Source: an uncultured Bacilli bacterium (GTDB taxonomy: Bacteria; Bacillota_I; Bacilli_A; RF39; UBA660). Taken from it: a DNA stretch of 29,285 nucleotides. A program made the translations under genes and the position numbers. Below, one piece after another: positions 5,246 to 12,935 of the stretch (the first letter of the stretch is position 1; each line of letters begins with the position of its first letter). A model generated the notes under the pieces. It did no database searches, had not been told where the DNA came from, and saw only the letters and a list, made by a program, of their open reading frames with translations. The stretch covers positions 1 through 29,285 of the forward strand of contig CAJTIX010000017.1 in NCBI GenBank assembly GCA_910576795.1. The letters run 5' to 3'.

Positions 5246-6209
5246 ATATTGCAATAATATCTCCAGGTTGAATTTGAGAGTCATCCAACCTATTCTTTTC
5301 CATAATTTTCTTCACATCTGTATGATACAAACCTGCAATTTGATACAGATTTTCACCATTACTTACAGAATGTACAATTGATTTATCTTTGGGTATTTTT
5401 ATAATATCACCCATCTGTATTAGATTACTTTTTTTATGATTGTATTCCATTAACTCTTTCATATCTACGTGAAACTTTTTACAAATTTGATACAGATTTT
5501 CACCTTTTCCAACCACATATGAAATACTTTTTTCTTCTTCTTTGATTTTAATCTTGTCACCCGTTCTTAATAAATTGTCAGTAAATCCATTTAACCACTT
5601 TAATTCATCTACATCCATATGAAACTTTTTTGCAACATTCCACATAGTATCTCCTTTTGTTACCTCATAATAATTTTGTTCCTTTTCACCACCAATATAT
5701 TCATATACTGCATTTACAATTTGCTCTACACCATGGTCTAAATCTCCCCTATTTTGAACAAAAGGAAAAGAAATCCGTAATACCTGCATATTCGCACTAC
5801 TTCTATGAATTGGATAATAATCTAGATGTGCATTACTACCTAATCTCTTTGTATGGCATATCACTTGTTCCCCATTGGACATAAGGTTGGAAGCTACACG
5901 ATTTGGTAACTGGGAAGGTTGCTTTAATCCATAAACAATCTCGTATCCCTTTTTTGCATATACATGATTGGAGATTACAATTACATATTTATGATCCCCA
6001 TATACTTCTGCCATCTTTTTGAATCGACTCCATGGAGAAATCGTTTCATCTTCATTACGTATGAGTGTAACAGGTACATTCAATTCCTTTAGTTTTTGAT
6101 ACATATACCTAGATAAATCTAACGTAATATTTTTCTCTGGAATATTATAAAGCAGACTTCCAATATCGTCTCCACCATGACTTGCATCTATAATGATCTT
6201 ATAATTCAT
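5244..6209 (-). CDS. N-acetylmuramoyl-L-alanine amidase-like protein with three LysM domains
   Basis: Residues 1-175 form an Amidase_3 domain, which normally uses zinc to release stem peptides from glycan strands. Three LysM peptidoglycan-binding repeats follow at about 178-222, 229-275 and 279-321, each with the GDTMWNVAKKF- or GENLYQI-type start. H11 (DASHGG), E25 and H82 (SNH) match zinc ligands. The usual late catalytic glutamate (VLVExGF) seems replaced: the sequence reads QVLRISFPF. The enzyme may therefore be inactive or use another residue. There is no signal peptide, which fits assembly on the forespore surface from the mother cell. GGGGGC precedes the ATG and a CATACAAT box (6228-6235) suggests sigma-E control. 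Confidence 0.8.
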   Translation of the reverse strand: MNYKIIIDASHGGDDIGSLLYNIPEKNITLDLSRYMYQKLKELNVPVTLIRNEDETISPWSRFKKMAEVYGDHKYVIVISNHVYAKKGYEIVYGLKQPSQLPNRVASNLMSNGEQVICHTKRLGSNAHLDYYPIHRSSANMQVLRISFPFVQNRGDLDHGVEQIVNAVYEYIGGEKEQNYYEVTKGDTMWNVAKKFHMDVDELKWLNGFTDNLLRTGDKIKIKEEEKSISYVVGKGENLYQICKKFHVDMKELMEYNHKKSNLIQMGDIIKIPKDKSIVHSVSNGENLYQIAGLYHTDVKKIMEKNRLDDSQIQPGDIIAI

Positions 6210-6227
6210 ACAAATGCCCCCTAAAAT

Positions 6228-6235
6228 ATTGTATG
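6228..6235 (-). promoter_or_regulatory. Sigma-E-like -10 box before the LysM amidase gene
   Basis: CATACAAT on the minus strand is an exact sigma-E -10 consensus about 20 bases upstream of the start codon. The -35 region is less clear. Confidence 0.45.
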
Positions 6236-6255
6236 TAATTAATGATTTTTGGAAA

Positions 6256-6277
6256 CAAAAAAGAAGATTTCTCTTCT
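6256..6277 (-). terminator. Intrinsic terminator after the HtrA gene
   Basis: AGAAGA (6272-6277) pairs with TCTTCT (6262-6267) around a GAAA tetraloop on the minus strand, followed by TTTTTTG. Confidence 0.75.
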
Positions 6278-6303
6278 ATTTCCATTTGATATAACTTTCT
6301 CTT

Positions 6304-7386
6304 CTACTGACCATAAGAAGAGGTAAGCACAACTGGTATGGTTTTCTCTTTTCCATCCCGAATAATAGTCAATGTGATGGTATTTCCAATACTATATTGA
6401 TATAAAATATATTTAAAATGGCTAGACTCTGTAATTTCTTGATCTTCTATTTTGGTAATAATATCTCCTTTTTGAAGACCAGCTTTTGCTGCATCACTGC
6501 CATTTTCAACTGCTACAACCACTACTCCATTTTTCACATTATTTGGTATCTGAATTTGATAATTCCGTAGCAAATAGGGATTGTCTAAAGTCGCCAATTG
6601 AACACCTAAAGTTGGTCGTATGATTTTCTCACCATTTTCTAGCTGATCAATAGAGGCCATCGCAAGTTCAATCGGGATTGCAAATCCCATACCTTCCACT
6701 TCATCTTGAACAAGCTTTAATGAGGTAATTCCAATCACTTCACCATTGATATTGAGTAATGGACCACCACTATTTCCTGGATTAATCGCTGCATCCGTTT
6801 GTAAAACATCCATAATAAAACTTCCAGTAGACAACTTAACAGTTACTTTTCGATTTTGCCCAGATAAAATCCCTTTGGTTACCGTTCCTATGTATTTACT
6901 TCCAAGTGGAGAACCTACTGTAAAAACAGTATCACCTAACTCTGCATTGGTACTATCGCCTAACGATGCAACCTGAAGTACTTCATCAGCAGCAATGGAT
7001 AAAACGGCAATATCCGAATACTCATCACTACCCAATAACGCTGCATCAATTTCTTTCCCCTGTGAAGTCAATACCTTAATAGAGGCTGCCTCTTCAATCA
7101 CATGATGATTGGTCAGAATATAACCTTTTTCCCCCTCTTTTTTATAGACAAAACCAGTTCCTGTCCCTATCAAATTCCCCTTTGTATCATACTCTTCTAC
7201 TACCACAACAGCATCATAAATTTTATCAATTGCCGATTTAATGGTATTGGTTTCATGTAAAGTGACATCTTGTACAGTTTTGGTCACTGTTTCCTGTGGA
7301 TATGTTCGGTATACAATAATAGTCCCACATACACCCGCCATTATACATATACAACCTACAACAAAATAAGTAAATTTCTGTTTCAT
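6304..7386 (-). CDS. htrA: HtrA/DegP-type serine protease with PDZ domain
   Basis: The 360-residue product has a signal anchor at residues 5-26, a trypsin-like domain and one PDZ domain near 260-350. It is thus a membrane-tethered quality-control protease facing outwards. The catalytic triad is visible: H95 in LTNHHV, D125 in YSDIAVL and S206 in INPGNSGGPL. The PDZ part contains GSDAAKAGLQKGDIITKI. The start is ATG 7386, behind AGGAGG at seven bases; the longer frame to 7434 lies inside the Abi gene. It starts seven bases after the Abi_2 stop and is probably read from the promoter ahead of that gene. The length is normal for Firmicute HtrA-like proteins with a single PDZ. Confidence 0.9.
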   Translation of the reverse strand: MKQKFTYFVVGCICIMAGVCGTIIVYRTYPQETVTKTVQDVTLHETNTIKSAIDKIYDAVVVVEEYDTKGNLIGTGTGFVYKKEGEKGYILTNHHVIEEAASIKVLTSQGKEIDAALLGSDEYSDIAVLSIAADEVLQVASLGDSTNAELGDTVFTVGSPLGSKYIGTVTKGILSGQNRKVTVKLSTGSFIMDVLQTDAAINPGNSGGPLLNINGEVIGITSLKLVQDEVEGMGFAIPIELAMASIDQLENGEKIIRPTLGVQLATLDNPYLLRNYQIQIPNNVKNGVVVVAVENGSDAAKAGLQKGDIITKIEDQEITESSHFKYILYQYSIGNTITLTIIRDGKEKTIPVVLTSSYGQ

Positions 7387-7393
7387 AATCCTC

Positions 7394-8326
7394 CTATAAA
7401 GTTTTAATTTCTCTCCAATGATCTGGAAAACCAATTTTATTTAAAATAAGGTTCAGCGGAACTACATCCACTTTCCCATCTAGTACATCTATTTCATATC
7501 CAATTTCATTAATCAGTTGCACAAATTCTGGTTCACTGAGCATCTGCTTCATGATTATGATGACTGCAAATAAATCATTTTTACCATAATTATATTCATC
7601 ATCCGTCATATCAATTGAAAGCAAATAATGATATTTCGTATCTGGAATAGAGCGTTGGGTTCTATGGTCATATAAAATTTCCTCATGCGCACATAGATTT
7701 CTAAAATTAGATAATAAGTTTAAATAAATAGACAATGTTTCTGGATCTACATTATAAAATTCTGCAATTTCCAATTGATCTTCATTCTTTAAAATATTAT
7801 ACAATTCTGAAATAATTCCAAAAGAAAGGACTTTTACCAAAATCCACATTGGGATATATCCATAATTACTGATATAATGCATAGTTGCAGTATGTTGATT
7901 TCCATTGACACGGATTTGACGTTTCATTTTATTTAACACATCATGTACTTGTCTTGTTTTCATATGGTCTTGGCAAAAGTTTTTGGGATTTAAATAATCC
8001 TTCTCTTTAAAACCATATTTTCTGGATAATTGGTAACTGATAATAGATTTGATGTTGTTTTCAATTATCAAAATATATTTAAAAATAATATTGCGCATTC
8101 TACGATCAAATGTAAACATCGCGTACAATTCTTCAAAAGTAGTCCCTTCTATAAAACCACTTTCTTTTGTAGAGCGCATAAACAAATGTCGATATCCATT
8201 GATAAAGAAGTAATTTTCTCGAAATAAAATGGCCATTGCTTTTTGTGTATCTTCGACAACAAGCCCTTTTGATTTCAAAATTTCGACCTGTTCATCTAAT
8301 GTTTTGAATATTTTATTTTTTGCCAT
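7394..8326 (-). CDS. Abi_2 (AbiD/AbiF-like) abortive-infection family protein
   Basis: The 310-residue product matches the Abi_2 family, first known from lactococcal AbiD and AbiF phage-exclusion proteins; the fold is HEPN-like. Family features are LDEQVEILKSKGLVV near the N-terminus, INGYRHLF (43-50), FDRRMRNIIFKYILIIENNIKS around 75-98 and the basic RNLCAHEEILYDHR segment near 215-228. That segment contains the R-x4-H type HEPN RNase motif (RNLCAH). The start is ATG 8326, four to five bases after AGGTGA. An extended -10 promoter lies at 8352-8357. It is followed at once by the HtrA gene, an unusual partner. A role in phage defence is inferred from family, not shown. Confidence 0.82.
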   Translation of the reverse strand: MAKNKIFKTLDEQVEILKSKGLVVEDTQKAMAILFRENYFFINGYRHLFMRSTKESGFIEGTTFEELYAMFTFDRRMRNIIFKYILIIENNIKSIISYQLSRKYGFKEKDYLNPKNFCQDHMKTRQVHDVLNKMKRQIRVNGNQHTATMHYISNYGYIPMWILVKVLSFGIISELYNILKNEDQLEIAEFYNVDPETLSIYLNLLSNFRNLCAHEEILYDHRTQRSIPDTKYHYLLSIDMTDDEYNYGKNDLFAVIIIMKQMLSEPEFVQLINEIGYEIDVLDGKVDVVPLNLILNKIGFPDHWREIKTL

Positions 8327-8351
8327 ATCGTCACCTACCATCATCGTTACT

Positions 8352-8360
8352 ATTATAACA
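8352..8360 (-). promoter_or_regulatory. Extended -10 promoter for the Abi_2-HtrA pair
   Basis: TATAAT (8352-8357) is preceded by TGT, giving an extended -10; no good -35 is present. It lies about 25 bases ahead of the Abi start. Confidence 0.55.
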
Positions 8361-8393
8361 TAAATTTTTCAAAAGATTGTGTTTTTTTATGTG

Positions 8394-8423
8394 AAAAATC
8401 CAGCTTCTATTCACTGGATTTTT
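8394..8423. terminator. Hairpin terminator at the end of the CwlD-like gene
   Basis: AAAAATCCAG (8394-8403) and CTGGATTTTT (8414-8423) form a 10-bp stem that contains the stop codon region of the CwlD-like gene. T-runs are present on both sides. Confidence 0.75.
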
Positions 8424-9081
8424 GTTTCATATATTCAAGCACACCTTCTGTAATGGCAGTTGTGATTTTATTTTGATAAGTTTCTTGTTTCAATAAATAG
8501 CGATCACTACTATTACTTAGGAAACCTGCTTCAATGAGTATCCCCGGTCTTTCCACTCTTTTTTGTAAATATAATACATCTGTTTTTTTAAGATTTCGTT
8601 TACTTCCCAAATGTTCTTTCAATTGTTCTTGCATAATTTTTGCGATTTTTTCATTTTCGGGATTGATATCATCATAGTAAACTTCTGCACCTCTCCAAAT
8701 GCCTGTTTCTTCTGCATTCAAATGGATTGATAAGAATAAATCACAATCAGAACGATTGATAATATTTCCCCTTCTCGATAAATCACTGCGTTTTCGATTT
8801 ATGGTATTGGTCACAGATAAGTCATAGTCTCCATAACGTGTCATATATACAATGGCTCCTAAAGAAAGAAGTTTTTCTTGTAATTTTTCACTAATTTGCA
8901 AATTCAGTTCTGCCTCTTTAATCTCCTTATACATAGCTCCTGGGTCGCTCCCTCCGTGTCCAGGATCTATATAAATGACTTTCCCCAATAATGGAAATTC
9001 ATTATCTTGAGCGGATGCAAAACTAAAACTAAATATCCCAATCATAAGTAAAAATAATGTTCCTAATTTATATTTGAGCAT
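8407..9081 (-). CDS. cwlD: N-acetylmuramoyl-L-alanine amidase, CwlD-like
   Basis: The 224-residue product has a signal peptide (GTLFLLMIGIFSFSFASAQ, residues 7-25) and one Amidase_3 domain. CwlD removes stem peptides in the first step of muramic-lactam formation in the spore cortex. IYIDPGHGGSDPG carries H42, the KEAELNL segment a zinc-ligand glutamate, SIHLNA carries H120, and GILIEAGFLSN carries the catalytic E184. All expected residues are present, in contrast to the LysM amidase nearby. The start is ATG 9081, behind AGGTGA; the in-frame GTG three codons earlier overlaps the ribosome site. A sigma-E-like promoter (9097-9123) supports the spore role. The length is close to Bacillus CwlD. 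Confidence 0.83.
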   Translation of the reverse strand: MLKYKLGTLFLLMIGIFSFSFASAQDNEFPLLGKVIYIDPGHGGSDPGAMYKEIKEAELNLQISEKLQEKLLSLGAIVYMTRYGDYDLSVTNTINRKRSDLSRRGNIINRSDCDLFLSIHLNAEETGIWRGAEVYYDDINPENEKIAKIMQEQLKEHLGSKRNLKKTDVLYLQKRVERPGILIEAGFLSNSSDRYLLKQETYQNKITTAITEGVLEYMKQKSSE

Positions 9082-9096
9082 AAAGTTCACCTATTA

Positions 9097-9123
9097 AACT
9101 ATATGTCATTTCAAAAGAAATAT
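9097..9123 (-). promoter_or_regulatory. Sigma-E-like promoter of the CwlD-like gene
   Basis: On the minus strand ATA (9121-9123), a 15-base spacer and CATATAGTT (9097-9105) approximate the sigma-E pattern ATA-N15/16-CATACAnT. Confidence 0.5.
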
Positions 9124-9136
9124 CATGATTATTTTA

Positions 9137-9934
9137 TTAAATATTGACAATTTCTGCTTTACATAACGAAACAAAAGCAGGATTACTATTATTAGGGCCT
9201 ACCACTACAACCATACCATACTCACTTCGTATGATTGTACCTTGTGCTACTGTCTGACCTCCTGCATTGATATCAACACTTGCAGTTCCTACTGGTAAAT
9301 AAGAGCGAAGAGCTGCCTCACAATTGGCATCACATCCAGTTGGTAATGGATTTGGTGCAGGCAAATATGTAATTGCATTGTTATAAGTACTACTCGTAAT
9401 GGTAATAGATGCAATTCTACAAATAGAGACTGCTTCTTCTGGAACCCCTTGATTGTTTAATAGCTGAAATAAACCCGAATTTGGATTAGTATTAGGTGAT
9501 GGTAATAAACTACCAGGTCTTCCGCTTACATTATTTCCGCTTTCCATAGCAATAATTAAATTGTCATTGGGATATAATGTAATAATTTGTTGAATAACAT
9601 TACGCATTTGGTCTACACAAAAGCAAGTAGTTGAGTTGGCAGTACTACCTGTTGGCCCTGTTGGTCCCGTTGCTCCTGTTGGTCCTGTCGGTCCTGTTGC
9701 TCCTGTTGCTCCCGTTGCTCCTGTTGGTCCCGTTGCTCCTGTTGGTCCCGTTGCTCCTGTTGGTCCCGTTGCTCCTGTTGGCCCTGTTGCCCCTGTTGGT
9801 CCCGTTGCTCCTGTTGGTCCACCAGATGGCCCAGTCGGCCCAGTCGGTCCTGTTGGACCAATCATGCTAAAACACTGTGGTTTACAGCAAGCATCATTTT
9901 CAATTTTTTTTAATGCCCTATCATATAAATTCAT
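9137..9934 (-). CDS. Collagen-like repeat protein, probable spore-surface (BclA-type) filament
   Basis: The 265-residue product has a short N-terminal region with CCKPQC (17-21). A run of about 24 Gly-X-Y triplets follows (residues 26-98), mostly GPT and GAT with a single GG phase break. A globular C-terminal domain of about 165 residues starts at CFCVDQMRNVIQQII. This is the layout of BclA-like exosporium proteins: a triple-helical threonine-rich stalk, often glycosylated, topped by a trimerising head. AAAGGAG precedes the ATG and a sigma-K-like promoter (9955-9980) fits late mother-cell expression. The N-terminus lacks a signal peptide, as expected for a coat protein. The head domain is not one I recognise. 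Confidence 0.82.
   Translation of the reverse strand: MNLYDRALKKIENDACCKPQCFSMIGPTGPTGPTGPSGGPTGATGPTGATGPTGATGPTGATGPTGATGPTGATGATGATGPTGPTGATGPTGPTGSTANSTTCFCVDQMRNVIQQIITLYPNDNLIIAMESGNNVSGRPGSLLPSPNTNPNSGLFQLLNNQGVPEEAVSICRIASITITSSTYNNAITYLPAPNPLPTGCDANCEAALRSYLPVGTASVDINAGGQTVAQGTIIRSEYGMVVVVGPNNSNPAFVSLCKAEIVNI
9651..9860 (-). repeat. Tandem repeat coding for Gly-Pro-Thr/Gly-Ala-Thr
   Basis: An imperfect 18-bp unit (GGTCCCGTTGCTCCTGTT on the plus strand) and its 9-bp halves repeat through the collagen stalk. The region is far richer in GC than its surroundings and is prone to length change by slippage. Long open frames on the plus strand here are mirror images of the repeat. Confidence 0.85.
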
Positions 9935-9954
9935 AAAAGTTTCTCCTTTCTATA

Positions 9955-9980
9955 TATCATATGTAGATAAGGAAACTTGT
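9955..9980 (-). promoter_or_regulatory. Sigma-K-like promoter of the collagen-like gene
   Basis: On the minus strand AC (9979-9980), 15 bases and CATATGATA (9955-9963) match the sigma-K form AC-N16/17-CATAnnnTA apart from slightly tight spacing. Confidence 0.5.
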
Positions 9981-10125
9981 AAAGTATGAATATAACAATT
10001 CTTTTTGAACACAATCATTCAATGAAAAATATTTCAAATTATTGATTCTAATTAAAATATAAAAGAATACTGTTACTTTTTTGACATAATATGAATTAAA
10101 GAAGGTAAAGGAATGTGATTTGTTT

Positions 10126-11229
10126 ATGAAAAAAATAAGTTATTATCTATTTATGCTCACACTTTTGGTTTTCCCAATATCTATATGTGCGAGTGGAAAT
10201 GGAATTACTGAAGTTGCAAGTGAACTGGAATTAGAGGAATGCTTACGAAATGGAAGCATATGTAAATTGACCAAAGATATCGCAATTCGATATACAATGG
10301 GGTCCCATGGAGATACTATACTAGATCTAAATGGTCATACCATTAGCCCAACGAGTGACATGAAAATCAATGGTGGATTTATTGTAGTCGAAAATAATTC
10401 AAAACTTACAATAAATGACACAACGGGAAACGGGCTCATCACAACAGGAGCATCCAATCATAATGTTTCAGCAGCAATTCAACTTTTAAGAGAAGACCCT
10501 GCTGATGATGATGCTGCTGAGCTCATCATAAACGGCGGTACCATAGAAGGATATCAATATGGAATTGTGGGAAATGACAAAAGACACCATACCAAAATAA
10601 CCATTAATGATGGAAACATTCTTGGTTTAAATAAAACGAATAGTGTTGGAATCTATCAGCCACAAATGGGAGAAATTGTTGTAAATGGTGGTGTAATAAA
10701 GGGCAGTACTGGAATTGAAATACGATCTGGGAATTTAACAGTAAACAATGGAACTATTACAGGAAATGCATCCAGTTTCTCAAAAACAGTGAATGAAAAT
10801 GATGCGACTACAACAGGGGTTGGAGTGGCAATCGCACAATATGTAACCAAAAATCCAATACAAGTTTCCATTCATGGCGGAGATATCAGTGGAGAATATG
10901 CCCTATATGAATGGAATCCCCACAATAACAGTCAAACAGATTTAGATAAAATTGCAATTAGTATTACAGGTGGAAATTTTAAAAGTACCCTAAATAATGG
11001 GTTTGCTATATACAGTCAAAACTTTAAGAAATTTATCACTGGAGGTAATTTCAATACCCCAGTTACAGAATACCTTAATGAAAATGCTACCTTAACTGCT
11101 AATGTCACATTAGATCATGTAAATATGATGAAAGGCGAAAGTAATGCAGCTTGGATATTCTTTACAGTAGGAGGTATTGTAATATTAGGAATTTTATCAT
11201 TTATAGTATATAAAAGAAAAAATGTGTAA
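10126..11229 (+). CDS. Secreted, membrane-anchored parallel beta-helix protein
   Basis: The 367-residue product has a signal peptide (MKKISYYLFMLTLLVFPISI, cleaved near CASGNG). A long region follows of repeated short strands with Asn-Gly turns (ILDLNGHTI, LIINGGTIEG, ITINDGNILG, IVVNGGVIKG, LTVNNGTITG), as in right-handed beta-helix folds of pectate-lyase type. A C-terminal membrane segment (WIFFTVGGIVILGILSFIVY) and a KRKNV tail anchor it with the helix outside. The role is unknown; adhesion or glycan binding is an inference. A TTG at 10120 is better spaced from AAAGGA than the ATG at 10126, so two residues could be added. It stands alone between divergent and convergent neighbours and has its own terminator. 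Confidence 0.75.
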   Translation: MKKISYYLFMLTLLVFPISICASGNGITEVASELELEECLRNGSICKLTKDIAIRYTMGSHGDTILDLNGHTISPTSDMKINGGFIVVENNSKLTINDTTGNGLITTGASNHNVSAAIQLLREDPADDDAAELIINGGTIEGYQYGIVGNDKRHHTKITINDGNILGLNKTNSVGIYQPQMGEIVVNGGVIKGSTGIEIRSGNLTVNNGTITGNASSFSKTVNENDATTTGVGVAIAQYVTKNPIQVSIHGGDISGEYALYEWNPHNNSQTDLDKIAISITGGNFKSTLNNGFAIYSQNFKKFITGGNFNTPVTEYLNENATLTANVTLDHVNMMKGESNAAWIFFTVGGIVILGILSFIVYKRKNV

Positions 11230-11241
11230 CCCACATTTTTT
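11217..11241. terminator. Terminator after the beta-helix gene
   Basis: AAAAAATGTG (11217-11226) and CACATTTTTT (11232-11241) form a perfect 10-bp stem around the stop codon, with T-tracts usable on both strands. Confidence 0.85.
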
Positions 11242-11276
11242 TCATAACCAATTTGGACATTGTAAATAATAACCTA

Positions 11277-12146
11277 CTACTCACTTTCCCATCTTCCATA
11301 AATTCCGCAAGGCAATATCAAATGATTGGTCTCTATTGGTAATCCAACCTCTCCTGCCTCCACTTTACCATTTGGGTATCGCTTTAACATAGTCGTCTTT
11401 AATATATTTTCTAGTACTGTAGAAGAAATTCCAGTTGTATAGGAATTTACCAAGAAAAACAAAGGTTCATCACTCATTATTTTCATACAGGCTTGAATCA
11501 AATGAAAAATATTATGTTCAAATTTCCATACCTCTCCATTTGGTCCACGTCCATAAGAAGGAGGATCCATAATAATGGCATCATACTTGTTTCCTCTTCG
11601 TGCTTCCCTTTCTACAAATTTTAAACAATCATCTACAATAAAACGAATCTTTTGATGTTCTAAATGTGATAAATGCATATTTTCTTTCGCCCATTCAGTC
11701 ATACCTTTTGACGCATCTACATGAACCACCTCTACTGCTCCAGCCTTCGCGCACGCCATAGTAGCACCACCCGTATATGCAAATAAATTCAAAACCTTAA
11801 TAGGTCGATTACTATTTTGTATTTTTTCCATCATATAATCCCAATTAACTGCTTGTTCTGGAAATAAACCTGTATGCTTAAAATTAGTAGGTGATACTTT
11901 AAATGTTAAACCTTTATAATCTACAGTCCAATATTCTGGTATCTTTTTTCGAAATTCCCACTCGCCACCACCTTTGGAACTACGATGATAAAAACCATCC
12001 AATTGGTTCCAGAAAGGATTATTTTCTACTGGCCATATTGCCTGTGGATCAGGTCTTCTTAAAATGATTCCATTCCAACTTTCTAATTTTTCCCCATTTC
12101 CGGCATCTATTATTTTATAACTTTCCCATTCATTGCTTAATCTCAT
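11277..12146 (-). CDS. Class I SAM-dependent methyltransferase, RlmI/RlmK-like (23S rRNA type)
   Basis: The 289-residue product belongs to the COG1092 group of SAM methyltransferases, which includes RlmI and the RlmK half of RlmKL. Motif I is VLNLFAYTGGATMACAKAGA, followed by VHVDASKGMTEWAKEN. The NPPY-type motif reads IIMDPPSYGRGPNGE, and VNSYTTG and the LPCGIYGRW end are typical. The N-terminal PUA domain of RlmI is absent, so it is a shorter family form; the rRNA position is unknown. The start is ATG 12146, behind GGTGA. A TGGTATAAT extended -10 lies about 20 bases upstream, so the frame extending to 12248 is rejected because it would cross the promoter and a terminator. Confidence 0.85.
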   Translation of the reverse strand: MRLSNEWESYKIIDAGNGEKLESWNGIILRRPDPQAIWPVENNPFWNQLDGFYHRSSKGGGEWEFRKKIPEYWTVDYKGLTFKVSPTNFKHTGLFPEQAVNWDYMMEKIQNSNRPIKVLNLFAYTGGATMACAKAGAVEVVHVDASKGMTEWAKENMHLSHLEHQKIRFIVDDCLKFVEREARRGNKYDAIIMDPPSYGRGPNGEVWKFEHNIFHLIQACMKIMSDEPLFFLVNSYTTGISSTVLENILKTTMLKRYPNGKVEAGEVGLPIETNHLILPCGIYGRWESE

Positions 12147-12160
12147 ACGTTTCACCATTT

Positions 12161-12169
12161 TCATTATAC
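12161..12169 (-). promoter_or_regulatory. Extended -10 promoter of the methyltransferase gene
   Basis: TGGTATAAT on the minus strand is an extended -10 with a poor -35. It follows directly after the terminator at 12176-12200 and leaves a very short leader. Confidence 0.55.
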
Positions 12170-12175
12170 CACGAA

Positions 12176-12200
12176 AAAAGTCAAAGATTGACTTTTCTAT
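12176..12200 (-). terminator. Terminator after DUF3781 gene
   Basis: AAAAGTCAA and TTGACTTTT pair around a TCT loop on the minus strand, followed by T residues. It lies just past the stop at 12205 and divides the host operon from the methyltransferase promoter. Confidence 0.65.
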
Positions 12201-12204
12201 AAAA

Positions 12205-12450
12205 CTATTTGATGGTATGTGCTGTAATGATTGTGTAACGAGTCGCATGGATTGTAATTCTAATATGATCTATTTCACAATACCAATTCTTACCTTGTCG
12301 ATATATATTACAATTTTTATCCAATACTTTAGCTTTACAGTATGCTACAACATCATCACAATCCACTTTTAGATTTCGCCGAATACGATCAACACCCATA
12401 ACAGTTGTATGCACTTTATTCATATTAGATAATAAAAATTCTTTATTCAT
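12205..12450 (-). CDS. DUF3781 family protein, 81 aa
   Basis: This small protein matches DUF3781: KVHTTVMGVDRIRRNLKV, DDVVAYCKAKV, GKNWYCEID and the ITIHATRYTIITAHTIK end are the conserved blocks. The function of the family is not known. No signal peptide or membrane segment is present. It follows the PPOX-family gene by 25 bases and is the last gene of the four-gene host run that begins with the XRE regulator. GGAG stands about twelve bases before the ATG, a little far; an inner ATG at 12423 is possible but would lose conserved-looking residues. Confidence 0.75.
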   Translation of the reverse strand: MNKEFLLSNMNKVHTTVMGVDRIRRNLKVDCDDVVAYCKAKVLDKNCNIYRQGKNWYCEIDHIRITIHATRYTIITAHTIK

Positions 12451-12475
12451 GTAAAATCAACTCCATATTTTTCAA

Positions 12476-12895
12476 TTACGATATATCAAAGTTTTCTGTT
12501 TTCAAATCGGAATAATATCTACCGCTTTCTGCAGTAAATTTCAAAACACAATAATCAGGATCTGTTACACCTTTTGCATAAAATATGATATCTCCTTTTC
12601 TCCAAATTTTATTTTTGATTTCTTGATCTGTTAAAACTTCCATTTTTCCTCTCAACATAACCCCAGTATAATGAACCAATCCTTTGTGATAAAAGTATAT
12701 ACTAGAGTTTGGATTATTTTGATATTGTCCTACTCTCATAGATGAAGTATTGGTAGAAAAATAAAATTCTCTTAATCCATTTCGCAATCTTGGATTTAAC
12801 ATTGCCTTTACATTTGGATAATTTTCTGAATCAATTGAGCAGATAAAACTAACTTTCTGTTTTTTGATAAACTTTTCTATTTTCTTTAAATCCAT
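12476..12895 (-). CDS. Pyridoxamine 5'-phosphate oxidase-like (FMN-binding split barrel) protein
   Basis: The 139-residue product is a split-barrel flavoprotein of the general-stress-protein-26/PPOX-like group. These bind FMN or a related flavin and reduce small molecules. It opens with MDLKKIEKFIKKQKVSFICS, then PNVKAMLNPRL (24-34), the REFYFSTNTSSMRV stretch (40-53) that usually contacts flavin phosphate, and NSSIYFYHKG. The start is ATG 12895, behind AAAGGA; the longer frame to 12946 overlaps the hydrolase gene. It lies 40 bases after the alpha/beta hydrolase stop. True pyridoxamine-phosphate oxidases are longer, so that enzyme activity is unlikely. Confidence 0.8.
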   Translation of the reverse strand: MDLKKIEKFIKKQKVSFICSIDSENYPNVKAMLNPRLRNGLREFYFSTNTSSMRVGQYQNNPNSSIYFYHKGLVHYTGVMLRGKMEVLTDQEIKNKIWRKGDIIFYAKGVTDPDYCVLKFTAESGRYYSDLKTENFDIS

Positions 12896-12935
12896 AATAT
12901 TTCCTTTCCATATAATATCAAATCTATCCAATAAA

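Noticed and set aside
9636..9989. Long plus-strand open frames rich in Pro-Val-Gly or Leu
   Set aside because: They are mirror images of the Gly-Pro-Thr repeat and lack ribosome sites; the minus-strand collagen gene explains them.
12205..12248. Methyltransferase starting at 12248
   Set aside because: That start would overlap the DUF3781 gene and run through a terminator and a TATAAT promoter; ATG 12146 has the ribosome site.
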